Shown piece after piece: positions 59,106 to 64,000 of a stretch of 64,000 nucleotides of DNA. The position numbers and the translations under genes were made by a program. A model generated the notes under the pieces. It had not been told where the DNA came from. It saw nothing but the letters and a program-made list of their open reading frames with translations, and ran no database searches. This DNA is from Megalobrama amblycephala (Eukaryota > Chordata > Actinopteri > Cypriniformes > Xenocyprididae): positions 7,871,442 through 7,935,441 of the forward strand of contig NC_063063.1 of assembly GCF_018812025.1 (NCBI RefSeq), written 5' to 3'. Numbering within the stretch: position 1 is the stretch's first letter; every line of letters starts with the position of its first letter.

Positions 59106-60335
59106 TATATATAAATAAAAATTTTATACTTTTTTTAGCCACAAATGCTCATCTTGCACTGCTCTGTGATGTGGCACGCATTACGTGGTCACATGTGGCA
59201 TAGGTGGAGGTACCGAGCAAGTGTTTACTGGGAACGTGCAAAGACTAAGTCAAACGCCCTTTACCAAAAAAAAGGTAAAACAACGATGTTGGACGATTTT
59301 GAAGTTGGAAGAGAAAATGAGATGGAGCTTTTCGCCCTGCTGCAATAATTTACACCTACGCCACGCGTGACCTTTCCAACGTGATTACGTAACGCGCGCC
59401 ACATCACAGAGCAGTGCCAGATGAGCATTTGTGGCTAAAAAAGTATAAAAATTTTATTTATTTATTTTTTTTACAAAATGACCAATCGTTTGACTAGACA
59501 AGACCCTTATTCCTCGTCTGGGATCATGTAGAGCCCTTTGAAGCTGCACTGAAACTGCAATTTGGGCCTTCAACCCGTTGGTAGCCGTTGAAGTCCACTA
59601 TATGAAGAAAAATCCTGGAATGTTTTCCTCAAAAACCTTAATTTCTTTTTGACTGAAGAAAAACATAAACATCTTGGATGACATGGGGGTGAGTAAATTA
59701 TCAGGAAATTTTAATTCTGAAGTAAACTAATCCTTTATTTATGTTGTCTTCCTTAAAGCACTTGTACACAGATACATTAGCACACACACAGAAATTTGTC
59801 AACGCTTCATTTTCCAATCTTGCAGCACTACTTTATCTCTGATTTAAATCTGGCAGATTGCTAAAGCAAATGACCTATAGCCAAAATACCATTTTGGTGC
59901 TTTTCCAGTCAAATTTTGTGTTGTAAACACTAATGACAGCTTTAACTTGTCAGTGCTGGCAAGTGGTCATGGTATAAGCAGGATAATCTATGACTGCTGT
60001 GCATTACTTGATTTTATTGGAAGATTCTTTGCTGCCATGTCATGGATTAAAATTGTTTAATTCACAACCTGTACTATTCCTTTCATACACTACTATACCA
60101 TTCTTTATGTCTGTACTTCAATCTACCAGGTTCGTGTAGATTTCTTCCTGTAAGCCAAAAAAAAAAAAAATGTGTTTTTTTTTTTTTTTGTTTTTTTTTG
60201 TCTCTTTAGAAACACTGCAACGAGCAGCTCAAAAGGTTTGATAAGATGAAGGAAGTCATCCGTGAGGACGAGGCTGACATGAAACAGCTGACGGATCTAG
60301 TGGAAAACTTCATAAAGAAAGCAAACAGCTTGTAA
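43639..60335 (+). CDS. ndc80: NDC80/HEC1, kinetochore-microtubule attachment subunit
   Basis: Exons: 43639-43727, 43866-43946, 44128-44254, 46978-47150, 47313-47415, 49634-49723, 49861-49954, 50552-50652, 51024-51168, 51312-51517, 54329-54475, 54584-54673, 56821-56913, 58034-58164, 58250-58352, 60210-60335; 632 codons, human 642. The protein joins NUF2, SPC24 and SPC25 and binds microtubules. The N-tail is basic and rich in Ser/Thr, the usual Aurora B target. The calponin-homology domain (about 75-240) includes [15 protein letters not shown], the [18 protein letters not shown] helix and [20 protein letters not shown]. From about 253 to the end it is coiled coil, broken by the loop region [21 protein letters not shown] (residues about 413-433). 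The start ATG follows an acceptor at 43631-43632, so an untranslated exon lies upstream. Introns are filled with transposons. Confidence 0.95.
44517..45642 (-). mobile_element. TTAA-bounded element, AAAGGTGCCCTAG family, copy B (nested)
   Basis: The ends are TTAAAGGTGCCCTAGAA and GGCACCTTTAA. The interior reads inverse to copies A and C. It includes the ATGGATCTTTAC-type relic on the - strand (45414 to 45372, donor GTAAGT). A further insertion at 45058-45265 interrupts it. Confidence 0.8.
45058..45265. mobile_element. hAT-like fragment nested in copy B
   Basis: It begins TAGGGCTGGGCGATATATCG, a typical hAT terminus. It includes an inverted repeat of CTACGCAATATCGCGTTCAT at about 45198-45217 and 45242-45262. 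Copies A and C lack this segment. The right limit is approximate. Confidence 0.6.
46295..46849. mobile_element. TTAA-bounded inverted-repeat element
   Basis: It begins TTAAAGGGTTAGTTCACCC, and the end ACCCTTTAA at 46849 is a shortened right terminus. The AACAAATTCATCTCTCCCCT segment at about 46580 is mirrored at about 46803. It lies in an ndc80 intron. Confidence 0.7.
47590..48043 (+). repeat. Common fish repeat, left part, interrupted
   Basis: It contains TACCATTCAAAAGTC, AATATTGTGAAATATTATTA, CTTCAGAAATCATTCTAATA and CTGCTCAAGAAACATTTATT, a dispersed cyprinid repeat. The expected continuation, TCCTTGCTGAATAAAAGTG, is found only at about 49446-49464, beyond the insertion at 48044-49440. Confidence 0.65.
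48044..49204. mobile_element. Inserted repeat, itself split by the element at 48113
   Basis: The left piece has AAAGCGAACTCTGG and GTGTGAACGCAG, and the right piece ends GTGTAAACGCACCCTTAG. Both are typical of a short transposon family with GTGAACGC ends. The limits are approximate. Confidence 0.5.
48113..49043. mobile_element. MITE with GGGGCCTGTACCATGA termini
   Basis: The left end GGGGCCTGTACCATGA and right end TCATGGTACAGGCCCC are exact inverse copies. Further internal symmetry occurs around AACTCAGG and CTGAGTTTG. The length is about 930 bp. The type resembles PIF/Harbinger MITEs, but the target duplication is unclear. Confidence 0.7.
49205..49440. mobile_element. MITE with GGGGCCGTTCACACAGAA termini
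   Basis: It begins AGGGGCCGTTCACACAGAA and ends TTCTGTGTGAACGCGCCCTT. It shares its ends with the element at 51580-51840. It lies in an ndc80 intron. Confidence 0.7.
51580..51840. mobile_element. MITE related to 49205-49440
   Basis: It begins AGGTCCAGTTCACACAGAA and ends TTCTGTGTGAACGGACCT. The length is 261 bp. It lies just after ndc80 exon 51312-51517. Confidence 0.75.
51983..52481. mobile_element. MITE with TGTCCACCAAAGC termini, within another repeat
   Basis: TGTGTCCACCAAAGC on the left and GCTTTGGTGGACATGTGGCC on the right are inverse. The flanks (about 51845-51980 and 52482-52720) contain ATTCGGACAAACTAC and ATTCGGACATACTAC, so it appears inserted in an older element. Confidence 0.65.
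53006..53865. mobile_element. Non-autonomous hAT-type element, 860 bp
   Basis: The ends are TAGGGGTGTAA and TTACACCCCTA. The flanking octamers CATGTGAC and AATGTGAC agree at 7 of 8 positions. Sub-terminal CGATTCGAT motifs are typical of the family. A (CA)n tract lies inside. No transposase frame is present. Confidence 0.8.
53363..53389. repeat. (CA)n microsatellite
   Basis: About 13 CA units, inside the hAT element at 53006. Confidence 0.9.
54955..55785. repeat. Interspersed repeat with GGGCCCGAGCACCGATGG start
   Basis: It runs from GGGCCCGAGCACCGATGG to GCTGCTTGCAGCTTTAAT, with AGCGCCACCT motifs and the end mirror GGGTGCGAGGGCCC. I know this type as a very common fish repeat. The superfamily is not certain. 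It lies in the ndc80 intron before exon 56821. Confidence 0.6.
56410..56700. repeat. Interspersed repeat with AAAGTATACTTTGGCTGTCC start
   Basis: It begins AAGTATACTTTGGCTGTCC and ends near GACGTATACCCTGGCCTTTA, an imperfect inverse. The interior is GC-rich compared with its surroundings. It is a short DNA transposon by appearance. Confidence 0.5.
57028..57998. mobile_element. TTAA-bounded element, AAAGGTGCCCTAG family, copy C
   Basis: It begins TTAAAGGTGCCCTAGAAC and ends GGGCACCTTTAA, 971 bp. The interior is collinear with copy A, including the 53-nt ATG-to-donor segment at 57289-57341. It lies in the ndc80 intron before exon 58034. Confidence 0.85.
58783..59738. mobile_element. TTAAAGGATTAGTTCACT-type element with long inverted arms
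   Basis: The left arm 58783-59005 and right arm 59500-59738 are extensively inverse; examples are ACATGGGGGTGAGTAAATTA on the right and CACCCCCATGTCATCCAAG on the left. An A/TA microsatellite at 59041-59112 lies inside. It is in the last ndc80 intron. A right-arm fragment of the same family is at 63593. Confidence 0.8.
59041..59112. repeat. Poly(A) and (TA)n microsatellite
   Basis: A run of A followed by more than 20 TA units, inside the inverted-repeat element at 58783. Confidence 0.9.
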
Positions 60336-60503
60336 TGTCTAATAGTTCTGATTTGTAAATAATTTTACTGTTAGATTTTTTTTTTCACTGATGTTGTTTG
60401 ATTCTGGCACCATGGAGTAATGTTGGAGTAAATGCATTGTCTTTGGAGACAGAATCATACTTTGTGTATTTATCCTGTATTTACATGTTTGTTTACTAAT
60501 AAA
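60336..60503 (+). other. ndc80: ndc80 3'UTR with polyadenylation signal
   Basis: AATAAA at 60498-60503, about 165 bases after the stop codon, gives a short 3'UTR. Confidence 0.65.
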
Positions 60504-61276
60504 TAAATATGTTTTGGAAAGTTGTATCTCAAAACGTGATGTTTATTGTGCTAGTTTTATACGGCTTGCATGAGTTCTTAGAGTACCGTACCATTTTCAA
60601 ATGCCATTTTTAGTTAGACTTCCTCTGTCTAAATAAAACATTTGACTGGAAAAATTGTCTGGTTTATATAGGATTTAGATCAGATGTTATGTTAGTACTT
60701 TGTTAGTCACTATATATCAAACCAAAATCAAATGTAATTGTCCTTGAGAAATTTCACATTTGTTGTACATTCTCTAGAGTGTAATTGTATGGTGAATCAT
60801 TTTGATTTCTCCTCGGAAATTACTGCTGCAGCGTGTTAGTTGGATACCATATGCCACAATACAATGCATTTAGCTTGATCTTACTGTTCCATGTGGACCA
60901 GAGGTAATACCAACTGTGATTTTTAACATATTTGTGAAGGTTAAGACATTTTTATACAAAATTTAATTAAAAATGCAAAATATAGTTTATTTTCAAGACG
61001 AGAAGTTGAGGCTAGTCACTAAATAAAAACTAATCAGGCATAAAAAAAATAAAACATGGAATGTTTTGAAAACTGGAATATCCTATGTATTAAAAATGAC
61101 ATAAAGCGAACACAACCGAAGAACATGAATTAAAAGTATATTTTTCATATTTTACATTTCCAGGGCTGTGCTGCATACAGTATAAAACAAAAGTGAGCAC
61201 AATATCAATAAAATGTCACTTATTGTATCATGTTGTTGGAACATTCCACTTATTCCAAGCTTCTGGAGACTGAGTG
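60504..61276. other. Intergenic between ndc80 and tut1, nothing recognised
   Basis: AT-rich DNA with no gene signal that I can support. Confidence 0.45.
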
Positions 61277-61640
61277 TCAATCCCTGCGTCTTAATCGGCT
61301 CCCTAGGTCGTGAATCAGTATATCATGTAAATAAATGTGGCTGATTCCCTGATCAGTGCCCTGACTACTGAACCAGGGAGCTGATTGAGACACACCCATC
61401 GTGTCAGCCAGTATGTTGGGATATCCACATGCATTCATGGTGCCATCTATAAATGTCATCTTCCCAACACTTTTACAGTGATTGTCCTGGATCACATTTG
61501 AGCAAAACAAATTTATCCTAGTCTCATCTGACAAAAGATTGTGCCCCCAATATTCATTAATCTGTTCTTTAGCTAAATTTAAACTGGCAGCTTTGTGCTG
61601 AAAAGTGAGCTCTTTCACCTTAGATGTTGCATTTCTGAAA
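61277..61640 (-). pseudogene. Tc1/mariner transposase remnant
   Basis: The - strand frame contains HKAASLNLAKEQINEYWG, LLSDETRINLFCSN and FIDGTMNACGYPNIL. These match in order the W-SDETKINLFGSD and FIEGTMNA regions around the first catalytic Asp of Tc1-type DD34E transposases. The middle is missing between the Asp region and GTMNA, and the rest runs into unrelated sequence after PNILADTMG. It is a dead, truncated fragment. Confidence 0.75.
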
Positions 61641-62160
61641 GAGGTAACCTTTGACCCTTGAAACTATTGTTTCCCTCACCCAGCTCACCACTGGTAAAGA
61701 TTGGGAAGTAACAAAGGATTATGAAGGGCTGCCTCTGAAAATTTTGATATCAAACCCTGTTTTGCGAGTCATTTTTAGTAAATCTCCCATATTTTGTAGA
61801 GCCAATATTTATTAAATTTGTCAAATAAAATGAGTGTACTTCGCTTTTGACAGCACAGCTAAATATCGGAAATATTGATATATAAATCTTTTCCGTTTGG
61901 ATTAAAAATGTAAAACCTGTATTTATTTCCTAAATGATCATTACTGTAATGAAGTCATACAACACAACAGAATACAATGTAGCACACTTTAATTTGAAAT
62001 TCTATTTGTGTTCAGTATTTTCATTGCACGTTTAATTATATATACTAAATGAATATGCATTAATTCAAAAGGAATAACTTCAACTTTAAAGTTACAAGAA
62101 ATAGCAGGAATTATCTGGCAGCCCTCCTCCTGAAGGGCGGAACTGAAATGTCCCGCTCAG
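61641..62160. other. Intergenic upstream of tut1, nothing recognised
   Basis: AT-rich DNA up to the GC-richer tut1 start region. It may contain further Tc1 sequence on the left side, but none that I can assign. Confidence 0.4.
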
Positions 62161-62204
62161 CGTTTCTGTTGGAAGAATTGCGGGGACGGACGCAGCGGAA
62201 CATC

Positions 62205-62234
62205 ATGGAGGGAGATTTGAGTTGTTTTATGTAG
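62205..62234 (+). promoter_or_regulatory. tut1: Short upstream ORF before tut1
   Basis: ATG at 62205 reads nine codons (MEGDLSCFM) to TAG at 62232-62234, 43 bases ahead of the tut1 start. Its context, ATCATGG, is good. It would lower initiation at the main start if it lies within the mRNA; the transcript start is not known. Confidence 0.4.
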
Positions 62235-62277
62235 GAACTCGAACGCTTTTCTTCGAGATTACCAGCACAGCCTCTCA

Positions 62278-64000
62278 ATGGAGCTCGATAAAGACATCCA
62301 GACAACGCAAAGAGGGTTTCACTGCGGCCTCTGCAATGTTAATATACCCAACAGTAAGCGGTCATAAACTAAAAACAGTAGCGCTAACACGATTGAGACA
62401 CGTTTCTAGACGTTGCAAACTTGTTATAATACAATAATTATACAAAACTTGATGTAGGTGCAGGAGTTGCCACTATATTTAGGGCACTGTTAGCCAAACG
62501 TACGTTTTAACATATTCTATGGTAATACTACGGTATTTCTTGCAGCATCTTTGAGTTTTGTCAGTACTGTGATTATGAATATGGTAGTCATAGAGGAACA
62601 TTATACGCACCAAAGTATCATGTCAAAATGATACAGCCACAAAAATAGAAAGACGTGGTGTGGTTTTGAAACCTTCAGAATAAAGACAGTAAAGCAGTTA
62701 TTTTAAATACCATAATACGTATTACGAACTCTATTTCTTGTAAATACAAGAGGTATATAAAACAAGTGGAATAAAGGAAATAACTAAATACTCCAATATG
62801 AAGAAGGTTAAGTGTAAATGTGTGAATATTCAATTCAAAGATAGAATTAATAAAAGAGAAAAAGTCATAAATTAATAATATATAAGAAAATGTGAATGAA
62901 GAAAATCTTCACAATCATTTGATGGTTTGGATTCACATCCATGTTGCTTTCACATTTAACTGAAGTGTTTTTTGTGCAGGGCCGAGCCTGGAAGATCATG
63001 TCAAAGGGAAGAAGCACCAGCATCTCCAGCGGCTCCGAGCTCAGCGTAAAGCTCAGGAGGAAAACAGCGTGTTTGTGAGCGGCTTTAAACCAGACACCTC
63101 TCAGACCGATCTGAAGGAGTATTTCGCACAGTTTGGGCCTGTGTCAGATGTGATCATGGACAAGGACAAGGTTAATATACACACTGTCTTTACCCTGTGG
63201 TATAATTCTCTTGTGATTATCATCTGGTCTTTGTCTTGCTTACGTCTTGCTTACGTTACGCATCCTGGCAATTCATTCCCAATTTACAACCACATTTCCA
63301 GAAAAGTTGGGACATTTGTAAAATGCAGTAAAATGCTGTGATTTGTTAATTCTCTTAATCCTTTATTTAACTGACAAAAGTACAAAGAAAAGATTTCCAA
63401 TGTTTTCACTGACCAACAAACAGATTTTGATTTTGATGCTCGCAACACACTCTGAAAAAGTTGGGACGGAGGCATGTTTACGACCGTCACATCACTTTTA
63501 CTTTTAATTACAATTTTTTAATCATTTGGGAATTGAGGAGACTAATTATTACAGTTTTGTGAGTGGAATTTTTGCCTGATCTCATCTGATACAAAAAGTA
63601 TATAATTTTTTTTGAAAATGACCGATCGTTTCACTAGATAAGACCCTTATTCCTCGTCTGGGATTGTGTAGAGTCCTTTGAAGCTGCACTGAAACTGTAA
63701 TTTGTACCTTCAACCCATTGGTAGCTGTTGAAGTCCACTATATGGAGAAAAATCCTGGAATGTTTTCCTCAAAAAACTTAATTTCTTTTCGACTGAAGAT
63801 AGAAAGACCTAAACATCTTGGATGACAAGTGGATGAGTAAATTATCCGAATTTTAATTCTGAAGCGAACTAATCCTTTAATTTGAGATGTTAATGTAAGA
63901 GTTGTTGTTCTGTGTAGGGTGTGTACGCTATAGTTGAGTTCTCCGAGCCGCAGAACGCTCAGACAGCTCTGGCACAGCTACAGCATCAGTTCAATGGACT
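62278..64000 (+). CDS. tut1: Speckle-targeted PIP5K1A-regulated poly(A) polymerase / U6 snRNA terminal uridylyltransferase, 5' part
   Basis: Exons 62278-62353, 62980-63170 and 63918 to beyond the window end. The start ATG precedes [22 protein letters not shown]2H2 zinc finger follows (Cys16, Cys19, then His33 and His39 in [11 protein letters not shown], about residues 14-40). Then comes an RRM with [33 protein letters not shown] and [14 protein letters not shown]. This order of zinc finger and RRM at the N-terminus is that of vertebrate TUT1, the nuclear enzyme that adds uridines to U6 snRNA and polyadenylates some mRNAs. The nucleotidyltransferase domain lies outside the window. Phases agree at both joins. 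Confidence 0.9.
63290..63590. repeat. Interspersed repeat with AAAAGTTGGGAC motifs
   Basis: CAGAAAAGTTGGGACATTTG, CTTTATTTAACTGACAAAAG and AAAAAGTTGGGACGGAGGCA are hallmarks of a dispersed fish repeat. It lies in tut1 intron 2. Confidence 0.6.
63593..63880. mobile_element. Right-arm fragment of the 58783-type element
   Basis: It is collinear with 59450-59738 from the TATAATTTTT region through CCTCGTCTGGGAT to AACTAATCCTTTAA. The left arm is missing. It ends 37 bases before tut1 exon 3. Confidence 0.8.

Overview
The window is vertebrate nuclear DNA, most likely from a cyprinid-type fish. It holds multi-exon genes with GT-AG introns, orthologues of vertebrate proteins, TA-rich microsatellites and a dense set of short inverted-repeat transposons. 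Many of these share the terminus TTAA-AGGGTTAGTTCACCC, a repeat type I associate with carp and zebrafish-like genomes. The species itself cannot be read from the sequence.

All recognised protein genes lie on the + strand. They are the 3' part of mosmo (to 734), eef2k (8256-27386), mki67 (30420-40511), ndc80 (43639-60335) and the 5' part of tut1 (62278 to the window end). One tRNA-Leu(UAG) gene lies on the - strand at 6598-6678. I joined exons by splice signals, phase and similarity to the human proteins. The eef2k model gives 721 codons, mki67 1987 and ndc80 632, each without an internal stop.

The mosmo-eef2k pair matches human 16p12. mki67, ndc80 and tut1 lie on three other human chromosomes, so that part of the order differs. 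mki67 (perichromosomal layer) and ndc80 (kinetochore) are both mitotic genes only 3.1 kb apart, and both have a CDE/CHR-like motif upstream. eef2k (elongation control) and tut1 (U6 snRNA uridylation) have unrelated roles.

The rest is intergenic and intronic DNA with transposon remains: elements bounded by TTAA, hAT-type elements with 8-bp duplications, a tRNA-derived SINE, a Tc1/mariner transposase relic, and several elements nested in one another. I found no CRISPR array, operon or clearly new multi-gene system.

The most useful leads are a one-base frameshift in mosmo, a possible in-frame 57-nt cassette exon beside the calmodulin-binding segment of eef2k, a transposon end that abuts a conserved eef2k splice acceptor, a compact TPK repeat array in fish Ki-67, and a miRNA-like hairpin in the mosmo 3'UTR.
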